A DNA stretch of 57,092 bases from Rubrivivax sp. (lineage in GTDB: Bacteria; Pseudomonadota; Gammaproteobacteria; Burkholderiales; Burkholderiaceae_C). The stretch is taken from positions 1 through 57,092 of the forward strand of contig JADJHR010000012.1 of the NCBI GenBank assembly GCA_016707445.1, written 5' to 3'. Below are positions 28,641 to 40,408 of the stretch, piece by piece. A program made the translations under genes and the position numbers. Position 1 is the first letter of the stretch. Every line of letters starts with the position of its first letter. The notes under the pieces were generated by a model, which made no database searches, was not told the origin of the DNA, and was given only the letters and a program-made list of their open reading frames with translations.

Positions 28641-28659
28641 AGGCCGGCAAAGCCGGCCT
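28641..28659. terminator. Rho-independent-type terminator between the PRTase gene and tRNA-Leu
   Basis: AGGCCGGC (28641-28648), loop AAA, GCCGGCCT (28652-28659): an eight-base perfect stem. It is flanked by A-rich sequence upstream (ACAAAAGAAA), which reads as a U-run for the minus strand, so it fits best as the terminator of the tRNA gene and may also serve the convergent purA unit. Confidence 0.7.
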
Positions 28660-28702
28660 CGTCTTCAGTCGCGACCTCGATCGCAAATTCATTATTCATT
28701 TC

Positions 28703-31087
<2,385 letters not shown>

Positions 31088-31100
31088 TCGTGCAGGGCCA

Positions 31101-32705
31101 TCAGCCCAGTGCTGCGGCCATGGCCTCGATCAGGTCGCCGGCGCGCAGCGGCAAGGGGCTGGTGCGGACTTGGCCGCGGGCGTCGAAGGCATGGCGGTCG
31201 GCCGCGTGCCCGTGCAGCCAGGTGGCGTGCCGGGCGCAGGCCGACGCCAGCGTCAGGTTCGTCATGCTGTTCGATGGTGGCCATTGCGCCCACAGGCCAC
31301 CGATCCAGCCGGCGAGCACGTCACCGCTGCCTGCGGTGGCCAATGCCGCGTTGCCGCTGGCATTGATCCAGGGTGTGTGACCGGGTGCCGCGACCACCGT
31401 GCCCGAGCCCTTCAATGCGACCACCGCGGCCAGGCGCTGTGACAGACGGGCGGCTGCCGCCAGACGGTCGGCCTGCACCTCGGCCGCGCTGACGCCCAGC
31501 AGTCGGGCCGCTTCCAGCGGATGCGGGGTGAGCACCGTGGGCTGACCACGCGCTGCGCGGTCGGCCAGCAGCTTCTGCAGCCCGGTGTCTCTGGCGACAG
31601 CATTCAAGGCGTCAGCGTCGAGCAGCAGGCGCCCCGCGCCGATCAGCAACGGCGCCAGCGTGTCGGCCACGGGCGGTCCTCCACCGCAGCCGCAGACCAC
31701 GGTGGTGGCACTCAAGGTCCGGGCATCTGCGAGCCAGGCAGCCTTGCGCAACATCAGCTCGGGCATCGGCGAGCGATGCTCGGCGTCGTCGAGCAGGCTG
31801 AGGTAGACGCGCCCGGCGCCGGCGGTCAGAGCAGCACGTCCGGCCAGCGCCGCCGCGCCTGTCATGCCCGCGGCACCTCCGATCACCATCAGGTCACCGA
31901 AGCTGCCCTTGTGCTGGGCATGTCGGCGTGAGGGCAGATCTGGTTGCGGCGCCTTGGCCCAGGGACCCAGCCAGGCACAGGGCGTTTCGGTTTCGGTGAC
32001 GCCCAGCACATCGAACCAGGGGTCACCCGCGTGGTCACGCCCCTGCCCGGTGAACAGCCCGGGCTTGAGCGTCAGCAGGCTCAGCGTCCAGGCCGCATGA
32101 ATGGCGGCGCTGCCGACGGGCGACCCAGTGTCAGGGTGCAGGCCGCTGGGCAGATCGATGGCGAGGATCGGTGCCTGTCCAGCATTGGCCATGTCGATGG
32201 CGCGCGCCAGGTCGCCCTCAGGCGGCCTGGCCGCACCCAGGCCGAGCAAGGCGTCGATCACCAGATCGGGTTCGTCCAGGCCTTGCAGGGCTGCAGTTAC
32301 CGGTACGCCGGCATGGCGCGCTTGCTGCAGGGCCTGCGCGGCATCGGCCGGCAAGCGGGCCGGGTCGGCCAGGTGCACCACGCGGACTGACTTGCCCTGT
32401 GCCTTCAGGTGGAACGCCGCGATCAGGCCGTCGCCACCGTTGTTGCCCGGTCCCGCCAGCACCAGCACGCGCTCGGCGTGCGGCGCCAAGGCCAGCGCCA
32501 GGCGCGCCGTGGCCAGGCCCGCACGCGCCATCAAGGCGCCGGCAGCAACGCCCGCAAGCGCTGTGCTTTCGATGCGGCGGCTTTGGGCCTGGTCATGCAG
32601 GGGCCAGGCAGACCGGGCGGCGAAGATGCGCTGTGGGCCGGCAGGCGGCTGGTCTTGGTGGGCAGGGGCGGGCATTGAACGGAGACTTGGATGATCGTCT
32701 GGCAT
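31101..32705 (-). CDS. nnr: Bifunctional NAD(P)H-hydrate repair enzyme (epimerase + ADP-dependent dehydratase)
   Basis: About 534 residues. The N-terminal YjeF_N epimerase has VLVLAGPGNNGGDGLIAA; the C-terminal ribokinase-like dehydratase has GSFGDLMVIGGAAGMTGAA and the signature ATAGSGDVLAGWIGG. Together they convert damaged NAD(P)HX back to NAD(P)H. ATG 32705 is chosen; in-frame ATGs at 32771 and 32675 are alternatives. It ends 13 bases from the convergent rnr. Confidence 0.92.
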   Translation of the reverse strand: MPDDHPSLRSMPAPAHQDQPPAGPQRIFAARSAWPLHDQAQSRRIESTALAGVAAGALMARAGLATARLALALAPHAERVLVLAGPGNNGGDGLIAAFHLKAQGKSVRVVHLADPARLPADAAQALQQARHAGVPVTAALQGLDEPDLVIDALLGLGAARPPEGDLARAIDMANAGQAPILAIDLPSGLHPDTGSPVGSAAIHAAWTLSLLTLKPGLFTGQGRDHAGDPWFDVLGVTETETPCAWLGPWAKAPQPDLPSRRHAQHKGSFGDLMVIGGAAGMTGAAALAGRAALTAGAGRVYLSLLDDAEHRSPMPELMLRKAAWLADARTLSATTVVCGCGGGPPVADTLAPLLIGAGRLLLDADALNAVARDTGLQKLLADRAARGQPTVLTPHPLEAARLLGVSAAEVQADRLAAAARLSQRLAAVVALKGSGTVVAAPGHTPWINASGNAALATAGSGDVLAGWIGGLWAQWPPSNSMTNLTLASACARHATWLHGHAADRHAFDARGQVRTSPLPLRAGDLIEAMAAALG

Positions 32706-32714
32706 GGTGCTCTG

Positions 32715-32811
32715 AAGCAAATGTGGCTTCGCCACTTTGCTTGACCCCTGGGGCGGGAATGACGAAGTCATGTCCTGGGGGTGATCAGTATGCGACCCAT
32801 GCTTTCATGGG
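32715..32811. repeat. Cluster of three palindromes between dadA and nnr
   Basis: (1) AAGCAAA-T-GTGGC / TTC / GCCAC-TTTGCTT at 32715-32742, perfect but for one bulge. (2) ATGAC / GAA / GTCAT at 32759-32771, nested in ACCCC (32744-32748) / GGGGT (32778-32782). (3) CCCATG / CTTT / CATGGG at 32796-32811, two bases beyond the dadA stop. The third could end dadA transcription; the others have no obvious role. Confidence 0.75.
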
Positions 32812-32812
32812 C

Positions 32813-34078
32813 TCAGCCGCGCAGTCGGGCAATGCCCAGGCCGGCCAGGTCGATCCCTGGGCTGCGGCCGCCGATCTGATCGGCCAGTACCCGCGCCGAC
32901 CCGCAGGACAGCGCCCAGCCGCTTGAGCCGTGGCCGAGGTTCAGCCAGACGCCCGTGGCGCCGCTGGCGCCCAGCACCGGCGGGCCATCGGGCAGCATCG
33001 GTCGCGCGCCTTTCCACACCTGCACGTCTCGCAGTTGCGCTGCACCCGGAAACCAGTCGTTCAGCACCTTGTACAGGGTGGCCACGGCGGCGGCGTTCAG
33101 GCGATCCGGGTGGCCGCCGAGTTCGGCGCTGCCGGCCACCCGTACACGCTGGCCCAGCCGGGTCAGCGCGACCTTGAACTTCTCGTCCATGAGTGCCGAA
33201 TGCGGGCCGACGGCGGCCGCTTCATGGTGGCGCAATGGCGCCGTCAGCGAGTAGCCATAGACCGGGGTCAGTGGCAGCTTCAGCCCGCAGCCTTGCAACA
33301 CGGCGTTGGCCTGTACACCTGCGCACACCACCACGGCGTCGAACGCAGCCTGGCCCGCGCGGTCGCGCAGCCGCCACTGCAGCCCCGGTGCGTTGCCCGG
33401 CAACACCGTCTGCACATCGTGATCGAAGCGGAACTGCGCGCCCAATCGCTGTGCCTCGGCCCTGAGCAGGTGCGCAAATTGCCGGCAGTTGCCCACGCCG
33501 TCGTGCGGCAGGTGGATGGCGCCGGCCAGTTCGGTCTGAGGGTTGAGCCCGGGCTCCAGCGCGCGACAGCGATCGGGCGTGACCAAGGCATGTTCGACGC
33601 CCAGTTCCTGCAGCAGCTTCAAGCCCGCCTGCGCACCGGCCAACGCGCGATCGCTGCGCAACAGCACCAGGCAGCCTTGTGCCTGCTCGAAGTCCAGCCG
33701 CAGGCCCTGCGCCAGCCCCGACAGCCGTTGTCGGCTGTACTGCGCCAGTGTCTGCATCGCGCTGCGATTGCGCCGATACACCGCCGGCCGACAGGCGCGC
33801 CACCAGCGCCACATCCAGCGACATTGCGCCAGCGACGGCAGGCCGGCGAAGCGTACCGCGGCATGACGGCCGAATACCTGCGACATCACCTTCCAGGGCA
33901 TGCCGGGCGCCGCCCAGGGCGTGACATAGCCCGGCGCGATGACGCCGGCATTGGCAAAGCTGGTTTCGGCCGCCACGGTATTGCGGCGTTCGAACACCGT
34001 TACCGCATGTCCGTCTGCGGCCAGCTCGTAGGCCGTCGTGACGCCGACGATGCCGGCGCCGATCACAGCAACTCGCAA
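32813..34078 (-). CDS. dadA: D-amino acid dehydrogenase-like FAD oxidoreductase (DadA family)
   Basis: 421 residues. The FAD-binding fold is VIGAGIVGVTTAYELAADGH at the N-terminus, with ETSFANAGVIAPGYVTPWAAPGMP typical of DadA. The C-terminal GASGATGVWLNLGHGSSGWA closes the FAD site. DadA oxidises D-amino acids to 2-oxo acids and feeds electrons to the respiratory chain at the inner membrane. No alanine racemase gene is adjacent, so the substrate is not settled by context. One base separates it from the amidase gene. Confidence 0.87.
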   Translation of the reverse strand: MRVAVIGAGIVGVTTAYELAADGHAVTVFERRNTVAAETSFANAGVIAPGYVTPWAAPGMPWKVMSQVFGRHAAVRFAGLPSLAQCRWMWRWWRACRPAVYRRNRSAMQTLAQYSRQRLSGLAQGLRLDFEQAQGCLVLLRSDRALAGAQAGLKLLQELGVEHALVTPDRCRALEPGLNPQTELAGAIHLPHDGVGNCRQFAHLLRAEAQRLGAQFRFDHDVQTVLPGNAPGLQWRLRDRAGQAAFDAVVVCAGVQANAVLQGCGLKLPLTPVYGYSLTAPLRHHEAAAVGPHSALMDEKFKVALTRLGQRVRVAGSAELGGHPDRLNAAAVATLYKVLNDWFPGAAQLRDVQVWKGARPMLPDGPPVLGASGATGVWLNLGHGSSGWALSCGSARVLADQIGGRSPGIDLAGLGIARLRG

Positions 34079-34079
34079 G

Positions 34080-35462
34080 TCAGGCTTTCGTGATGCCGGT
34101 GCTGGCCAGGGCCGACTCGATGGTCAGCGAGGTCGACAGCACCGCGTCGTCGGACAGGGCTGTGCCCCAGACCATCAGCCCCACGGGCAGTTGGCCGGCC
34201 GCATGGCAAGGCAGCGACAACGCGCAGCCGTCAAAGAAGTTCACCACTGACGGGTTGCGCAGCAACCGGGCGTTGGTCGCGAAGAAGGCGTCGTCACTGG
34301 CCAGCAGCGGCGCCACTGGCGGTGCCTGCATCGGCACCGTGGGCGACAGCAGCGCGTCGTAACCGGCGATCGTGTCGTCGACGTCGGCGATCCACGCCGC
34401 GCGCGCCTGCAGCAGGTCGATGTAGTCGGCCGCGCCAATGGCCTGGCCACGCCGGATGCGTGCGGCCACGCGGGGGTCGTACTGCTCGCCGAGCCGGTCC
34501 AGACGCTGCCTGTGCCAGGCCCAGCTTTCGGCCGCGGCAAAGCCACCTTGGGCATTCAGCGTGGCCAGCTGGCGCAAGGCGGGCAGTTCGATCTCGTCGA
34601 TCACGGCGCCGCCGTCGCGCAAGACCTGCAACGCGGCGTCGAAGGCTGTCACCACGGCGGGTTCCAGATCGTTCAGCATCACCGCAGTGGGCACGGCCAG
34701 GCGCAGCAGCCGCAGCGGGCGGACGCGCAGCGTCACGCGCCGCGCAGCCAGAATCTCGTGCAGCAGCACCGCGTCGCGCACCGTGCGGGTGATGACACAG
34801 CTGGTGTCCAAAGTGCCCGACAAGGGAATGCAACCGGCCAGCGGCGTCAGTCGCTGCGTGTTCTTGAATCCGACCAGACCCTGCAGCGCCGCCGGGATGC
34901 GGATCGACCCGCCGGTATCGGAGCCCAGCGCCGCCCAGGCCGCGCCGGCGGCAACCGAGGTTGCGCCGCCCGAGGTCGACCCACCTGGGGCGCGCACCTG
35001 CGGGTCCAGCGCCAGCGTGCCGGCATTGACCGGCGTGCCATGGTGCGGGTTGATGCCGACGCCCGAGAACGCGAACTCCGACAGGTTGGTGTGCCCGATC
35101 AAGGCGGCACCGGCCGCGCGCAGCCGAGCCACCGCGGGGCTGTCGTCGCGGGCTGCAGGTGCATCGTGCATCGATGCCGAACCCCCGGTACTGGGCTGCC
35201 CGGCAATGTCGAACAGGTCCTTGATCGACACCGCCAGCCCCGCCAGTGGCGGCAGGGGTGCGCCGTGCCGCTGCAGTTCATCGACCGCTGCGGCGCTGGC
35301 GCGGGCGCTGCTGTCGAAACGGCGGATGAAGGCATTTGCGCAGGCGGGTGAATCGGCGGCTTGCAATGCGTGGGCGAGCAGTCCGCTGGCGCTGTTGCGG
35401 CCGCTGGCCACGGACTCGTGGGCCCCTACCAGGTCGACGCTGTCGGCACGTGCTAAAATCAT
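34080..35462 (-). CDS. Amidase-signature hydrolase
   Basis: 460 residues. The Ser-cisSer-Lys triad is recognisable: Lys81 in VSIKDLFD, the cis-serine in GGSTSGGATS (about 162-164) and the nucleophile Ser186 in GSDTGGSIRIP. The family hydrolyses amides of many kinds; the substrate cannot be predicted. It is presumably cotranscribed with dadA one base downstream. An alternative is a GatA-like role, but no gatB or gatC is nearby. Confidence 0.88.
   Translation of the reverse strand: MILARADSVDLVGAHESVASGRNSASGLLAHALQAADSPACANAFIRRFDSSARASAAAVDELQRHGAPLPPLAGLAVSIKDLFDIAGQPSTGGSASMHDAPAARDDSPAVARLRAAGAALIGHTNLSEFAFSGVGINPHHGTPVNAGTLALDPQVRAPGGSTSGGATSVAAGAAWAALGSDTGGSIRIPAALQGLVGFKNTQRLTPLAGCIPLSGTLDTSCVITRTVRDAVLLHEILAARRVTLRVRPLRLLRLAVPTAVMLNDLEPAVVTAFDAALQVLRDGGAVIDEIELPALRQLATLNAQGGFAAAESWAWHRQRLDRLGEQYDPRVAARIRRGQAIGAADYIDLLQARAAWIADVDDTIAGYDALLSPTVPMQAPPVAPLLASDDAFFATNARLLRNPSVVNFFDGCALSLPCHAAGQLPVGLMVWGTALSDDAVLSTSLTIESALASTGITKA
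35451..35459 (+). promoter_or_regulatory. Extended -10 promoter for rpsB-tsf
   Basis: TGCTAAAAT (TG at 35451-35452, TAAAAT at 35454-35459) is an extended -10 in GC-rich DNA, inside the first codons of the divergent amidase gene. No good -35 is seen. Transcription would start near 35466, giving a leader of about 205 bases. Confidence 0.5.
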
Positions 35463-35672
35463 TGGGTTTGTGGGGGGCGAGTGGGCCGGCGCCCTGGTCG
35501 GGCCCCACGGGCCTTGTTCGACCGCATCATCGATTCGATGGTGGCAATCGGTAGTCGGTCAGGTCCTGCAAATCGCGAACCCGGCATTTCGAGGTGTCGT
35601 CAGCGCGTGCAACTTCGGTGTCACGCGGTCACGATCAGCGCCGGGATTCTAGATCCAACCTTCGGAGTTTCC
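35463..35672 (+). promoter_or_regulatory. Long structured leader of rpsB
   Basis: No gene in this 210-base gap. GTGGGCC (35481-35487) can pair with GGCCCCAC (35501-35508) with one bulge. Ribosomal protein S2 often represses its own mRNA through the leader in proteobacteria, so an autoregulatory structure is plausible; I did not match it to a known model. Confidence 0.35.
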
Positions 35673-36416
35673 ATGACTGTCTCCATGCGTGAAATGCTGG
35701 AAGCGGGTGTCCATTTCGGGCACCAGACGCGCTTCTGGAACCCCAAGATGGCCCCGTACATCTACGGCCATCGCAACAAGATCCACATCATCAACCTCGA
35801 GAAGACGCAGCCGCTCTTCAACGAGGCGATGAAGTTCATCCGCCAGCTCAGCGCCCGCCGCGGCACGATCCTGATGATCGGCACCAAGCGCCAGGCGCGC
35901 GACGTGGTGGCGCTGGAAGCCAATCGATGCGGCATGCCCTTCGTCGACCAGCGCTGGCTGGGCGGCATGATGACCAATTTCAAGACGGTCAAGGGTTCAC
36001 TGAAGAAGCTCAAGGAAATGCAGACGACCAAGGACGCCGGCACTGAGGCCATGATCAAGAAGGAAGCGCTGCTGTTCGATCGCGGGCTGGCCAAGCTCGA
36101 GAAGGACATCGGCGGCATCCAGGACATGACCGCGCTGCCCGACGCCATGTTCGTGATCGACGTCGGCTACCACAAGATCGCCGTGGCCGAGGCCAAGAAG
36201 CTGGGCATCCCGGTGATCGGCGTCGTCGACACCAACCACTCGCCGGTGGGCATCGACTACGTGATCCCCGGCAACGACGACTCGGCCAAGGCCGTGGCGC
36301 TGTATGCCCGTGCCGTAGCCGACGCCGTGCTCGAAGGCAAGGCCAGTGCCGGCAACGAGGTGGTGCAGGCCGCCGCCGGCGGTGACGAGTTCGTCGAGGT
36401 GCGCGAAGAAGCCTGA
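35673..36416 (+). CDS. rpsB: 30S ribosomal protein S2
   Basis: 247 residues. MREMLEAGVHFGHQTRFWNP and YIYGHRNKIHIINLEKT are the S2 signatures. ATG 35673 has GGAG upstream; the longer frame from 35481 is leader sequence. It opens the rpsB-tsf-pyrH-frr cluster. Confidence 0.98.
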   Translation: MTVSMREMLEAGVHFGHQTRFWNPKMAPYIYGHRNKIHIINLEKTQPLFNEAMKFIRQLSARRGTILMIGTKRQARDVVALEANRCGMPFVDQRWLGGMMTNFKTVKGSLKKLKEMQTTKDAGTEAMIKKEALLFDRGLAKLEKDIGGIQDMTALPDAMFVIDVGYHKIAVAEAKKLGIPVIGVVDTNHSPVGIDYVIPGNDDSAKAVALYARAVADAVLEGKASAGNEVVQAAAGGDEFVEVREEA

Positions 36417-36446
36417 GCGACCGCAGCGACGGCCTTGCTGGGCCGT

Positions 36447-36472
36447 CCGGCGGGGGCACTGACCCCGCCCGG
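36447..36472 (+). other. First hairpin of the rpsB-tsf spacer
   Basis: CCGGCGGGG (36447-36455) pairs with CCCCGCCCGG (36463-36472) with one bulged C and a seven-base loop. It lies 30 bases after the rpsB stop, ahead of the larger hairpin. Confidence 0.45.
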
Positions 36473-36487
36473 ATCCAGATGCAATGC

Positions 36488-36523
36488 AGGCCGGGCCGCT
36501 GCGATGGCGGCGGCCCGGCCTTT
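36488..36523 (+). terminator. Attenuator-like hairpin between rpsB and tsf
   Basis: AGGCCGGGCCGC (36488-36499) and GCGGCCCGGCCT (36510-36521) form a perfect 12-base stem with a ten-base loop, followed by TT. The tsf ribosome site lies just after it. A partial terminator would lower EF-Ts relative to S2. Confidence 0.6.
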
Positions 36524-36540
36524 GAATGGAGACCCCGACA

Positions 36541-37431
<891 letters not shown>

Positions 37432-37507
37432 GCACGGCGTTGCGGGCCCGCGGCCGTAGCCGCGACCGCTACACTCTTACGTTCGATTCCGACCGGAGCC
37501 CAGCCGA

Positions 37508-38218
37508 ATGCCGGCGTACAAGCGCATCCTGCTCAAGCTCTCAGGCGAAGCCCTGATGGGTGACGACGCCTACGGCATCAATCGGGCCACCATCGTGCGC
37601 ATGGTGCGCGAAGTGCAAGACGTGACGCAGCTGGGTTGCGAGGTTGCGGTGGTGATCGGCGGCGGCAACATCTTCCGCGGCGTGGCCGGCGGCTCGGTGG
37701 GCATGGACCGCGCCACCGCCGACTACATGGGCATGCTGGCCACCGTGATGAACGCGCTGGCGCTGGCCGACACGATGCGCCAGGAAGGCATGACGGCGCG
37801 CGTGATGTCGGCGATCTCGATCGATCAGGTGGTCGAGCCCTACGTGCGGCCCAAGGCCCTGCAGTACCTGGAAGAGGGCAAGATCGTGGTGTTCGCCGCC
37901 GGCACCGGCAACCCCTTCTTCACCACCGACACCGCGGCGGCTCTGCGCGGCGCCGAAATCGGCGCGCAGATCGTGCTGAAGGCCACCAAAGTCGACGGCG
38001 TGTACAGCGCCGACCCGAAGAAGGACCCCACCGCGACGCGCTACACCAGCATCAGCTTCGACGAGGCCATCGCGCGCAACCTGCAGGTGATGGACGCCAC
38101 CGCGTTTGCGCTGTGCCGCGACCAGAAGCTGCCGATCAAGGTGTTCAGCATCCACAAGCCCGGCGCTTTGAAGCGGGTGGTTCAGGGCGAGGACGAAGGC
38201 ACCTTGGTGCATGTTTGA
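37508..38218 (+). CDS. pyrH: UMP kinase
   Basis: 236 residues. The N-terminal KRILLKLSGEALMG binds phosphate, and AAGTGNPFFTTDTAAALRG with ATKVDGVYSADPKKDPTA are the UMPK signatures. It makes UDP from UMP and is controlled by GTP and UTP. The 76-base gap before it has a TACACT -10-like element (37470-37475) without a clear -35. Confidence 0.98.
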   Translation: MPAYKRILLKLSGEALMGDDAYGINRATIVRMVREVQDVTQLGCEVAVVIGGGNIFRGVAGGSVGMDRATADYMGMLATVMNALALADTMRQEGMTARVMSAISIDQVVEPYVRPKALQYLEEGKIVVFAAGTGNPFFTTDTAAALRGAEIGAQIVLKATKVDGVYSADPKKDPTATRYTSISFDEAIARNLQVMDATAFALCRDQKLPIKVFSIHKPGALKRVVQGEDEGTLVHV

Positions 38219-38234
38219 CGAGGCGACGACGACG

Positions 38235-38801
38235 ATGAGCACGAGCATTCCCGAGATCAAGACCACAGCCGAGCAGAAGATGAGCAAGTCGGTCGAAGCC
38301 ATGAAAGGCGATCTGCAGAAGATCCGCACCGGCCGTGCCCACCCGGGCATCCTCGACCAGGTGCAGGTCGACTACTACGGCTCGATGGTGCCGATCAGCC
38401 AGGTGGCCAACGTCACCCTGCTCGACGCCCGCACGATCAGCGTGCAGCCCTGGGAAAAGGGCATGGGCGCCAAGATCGAGAAGGCGATCCGCGAATCCGA
38501 CCTGGGGCTGAACCCGGCGTCGCAGGGCGATCTGCTGCGCGTGCCAATGCCGGCGCTGACCGAAGAGCGCCGCAAGGACCTGACCAAACTGGTGCGCCAC
38601 ACCGGCGAAGAGGCCAAGATTGCCGTGCGCAGCGTGCGCCGCGATGCCAACGATCACCTGAAGAAGCTGCTCAAGGACAAGTCTGTGTCCGAGGACGATG
38701 AGCGCCGCGCGCAGGACGAGGTGCAGCGCCTGACCGATCGCACGATCGCCGAGATCGACCGGCTGGTGCACGCCAAAGAAGCCGAAGTGCTGGCCGTTTG
38801 A
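38235..38801 (+). CDS. frr: Ribosome recycling factor
   Basis: 188 residues. KMSKSVEAMKGDLQKIRTGR and the C-terminal ERRAQDEVQRLTDRTIAEID are typical of the three-helix domain. It splits post-termination ribosomes with EF-G. ATG 38235 is preferred to the in-frame ATG at 38211, which lies inside pyrH. Its last bases overlap the uppS start (TTGA). Confidence 0.97.
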   Translation: MSTSIPEIKTTAEQKMSKSVEAMKGDLQKIRTGRAHPGILDQVQVDYYGSMVPISQVANVTLLDARTISVQPWEKGMGAKIEKAIRESDLGLNPASQGDLLRVPMPALTEERRKDLTKLVRHTGEEAKIAVRSVRRDANDHLKKLLKDKSVSEDDERRAQDEVQRLTDRTIAEIDRLVHAKEAEVLAV

Positions 38802-39553
38802 CCGCGGCGGGCCTCTTGCTGGCGACTTCGGATCCGGCCAATGTGCCGCGGCACGTGGCCATCGTGATGGACGGCAACGGCCGCTGGGCGCGCAAGCGCT
38901 TCATGCCGCGCTTCTTCGGCCACGAGCAGGGCATGGAGACCCTGCTGCGCGTGATCGACTTGTTCGCCGACCGCGGTGTGGAGTACCTGACCGTATTCGC
39001 GTTTTCGTCGGAAAACTGGAAGCGCCCCGACGAAGAGGTATCGGGCCTGATGAACCTGGTGCTGATCGGCGTAGCCAAGTATCTGCGCAAGCTGGCGACC
39101 CAGGGCGTGCGCATCCGCATCGTGGGCGATCGCAGCGGCGTCTCCCACAAGCTGCGTGCCGCCTGGGACGAAGCCGAGTTGGCGACTGCCTCCAATACCC
39201 GCATTCACCTGTCGGTCGCGTTCAACTACGGCGGTCGCTGGGACATCGTGCAGGCCTGTCAGCGCGCCGTTCGCGATGGCCTGCGCCCCGACCAGGTCGA
39301 TGAGTCAGCGCTGGCGGGCCGCATGGCGTTGTCGTTTGCGCCCGACCCCGACCTGTTCATCCGCACCGGCGGCGAGATGCGCATCAGCAATTTCCTGCTG
39401 TGGCAGGCCGCATACTCCGAGCTGTACTTCAGCGACTGCCTGTGGCCCGACTTCGGCACCACGGAAGTCGATGCGGCATTGGCCGCATATGCACGCCGCG
39501 AGCGCCGCTTCGGCGATGTGCACGCACCCGAGGTCGTGCCGCAAGGCGCCTGA
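38798..39553 (+). CDS. uppS: Undecaprenyl diphosphate synthase
   Basis: 251 residues. Catalytic Asp25 lies in VMDGNGRWARKRF; FAFSSENWKRP and DLFIRTGGEMRISNFLLWQ are family blocks. It makes the C55 lipid carrier of peptidoglycan and O-antigen synthesis. No ATG or GTG precedes the first motif, so TTG 38798 overlapping the frr stop is the start; this points to translational coupling. Confidence 0.97.
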   Translation: MTAAGLLLATSDPANVPRHVAIVMDGNGRWARKRFMPRFFGHEQGMETLLRVIDLFADRGVEYLTVFAFSSENWKRPDEEVSGLMNLVLIGVAKYLRKLATQGVRIRIVGDRSGVSHKLRAAWDEAELATASNTRIHLSVAFNYGGRWDIVQACQRAVRDGLRPDQVDESALAGRMALSFAPDPDLFIRTGGEMRISNFLLWQAAYSELYFSDCLWPDFGTTEVDAALAAYARRERRFGDVHAPEVVPQGA

Positions 39554-39558
39554 GGCCG

Positions 39559-40395
39559 GTGCTTCGCCAGCGCATCATCACGGCCCTGATTCTGCTGGCG
39601 ATCCTGCTGCCGGCGCTGTTCGCCACGTCACCCTGGCCCTTTGCCGTCGTGTCGCTGGTGATGATCGCTGCAGCGGGCTGGGAATGGGGCCGGCTCAATG
39701 CGCTGGTGTCGCCGGCTGCCGTCGGCCTGGGCGTCGCATTGGCCGTGGCATGCGGACTCACCTTGGCCGGCAGCTGGTCCACCCAGGCGCCGCGGCCGCT
39801 GTGGTGGCTGACGACGGCGCTGTGGGTGACCGGCGGTACGCTGGCCCTGCGTGCCGGACCGCAGGTCTGGCCGCGCCTGTCGACCACCTTGCGCATCGTG
39901 CTCGGCGCGGGCCTGTTGTGGGCTGCCTGGCTGGCCCTGGTCCACGCCCGCACGATCGGCATCAACTTCATCCTGTCCGTGCTGTGCCTGGTGTGGATGG
40001 CGGACGTGGCTGCGTATTTCGGTGGCCGCGCATTCGGACGCCGCAAGCTGGCGATCAGCATCAGCCCGGGCAAGAGTTGGGAAGGGGTATGGAGCGGCAT
40101 GCTCGGTGTGCTGTTGCTGGGCGCGGCCTGGGCTGCGGTCGAGGCCGGTGGCGGCGTTGACAGCCCCAGCCTGTACCGCACCGTGTTCACGCGCTGGGGT
40201 CCTCTGGGCGGCGCGCTGGCCCTGCTGGCCTTGGCCGGCATGAGTGTGGTCGGCGATCTGATCGAGTCGCTGGTCAAGCGCGCGGCCGGCGCCAAGGACA
40301 GCTCGAACCTGCTGCCGGGCCATGGCGGCGTGCTCGACCGCATCGATGCGCTGCTGCCGGTGTTCCCGCTGGCGATGGCACTGGTCACGCTGTAA
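39559..40395 (+). CDS. cdsA: Phosphatidate cytidylyltransferase
   Basis: 278 residues, integral inner-membrane protein with about seven or eight hydrophobic segments. The CDS signature KRAAGAKDSSNLLPGHGGVL followed by DRID is intact near the C-terminus. It makes CDP-diacylglycerol. GTG 39559 is the chosen start, five bases after uppS, giving VLRQRIITALILLAILLPAL. Confidence 0.95.
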   Translation: MLRQRIITALILLAILLPALFATSPWPFAVVSLVMIAAAGWEWGRLNALVSPAAVGLGVALAVACGLTLAGSWSTQAPRPLWWLTTALWVTGGTLALRAGPQVWPRLSTTLRIVLGAGLLWAAWLALVHARTIGINFILSVLCLVWMADVAAYFGGRAFGRRKLAISISPGKSWEGVWSGMLGVLLLGAAWAAVEAGGGVDSPSLYRTVFTRWGPLGGALALLALAGMSVVGDLIESLVKRAAGAKDSSNLLPGHGGVLDRIDALLPVFPLAMALVTL

Positions 40396-40408
40396 GGCCC
40401 AGTCGACC

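Noticed and set aside
31101..35462. Horizontally acquired island (nnr, dadA, amidase)
   Set aside because: Composition and codon choice look like the surroundings, and there are no integrase, repeats or tRNA-end duplications. The tRNA-Leu nearby has no second copy of its 3' end in the window.
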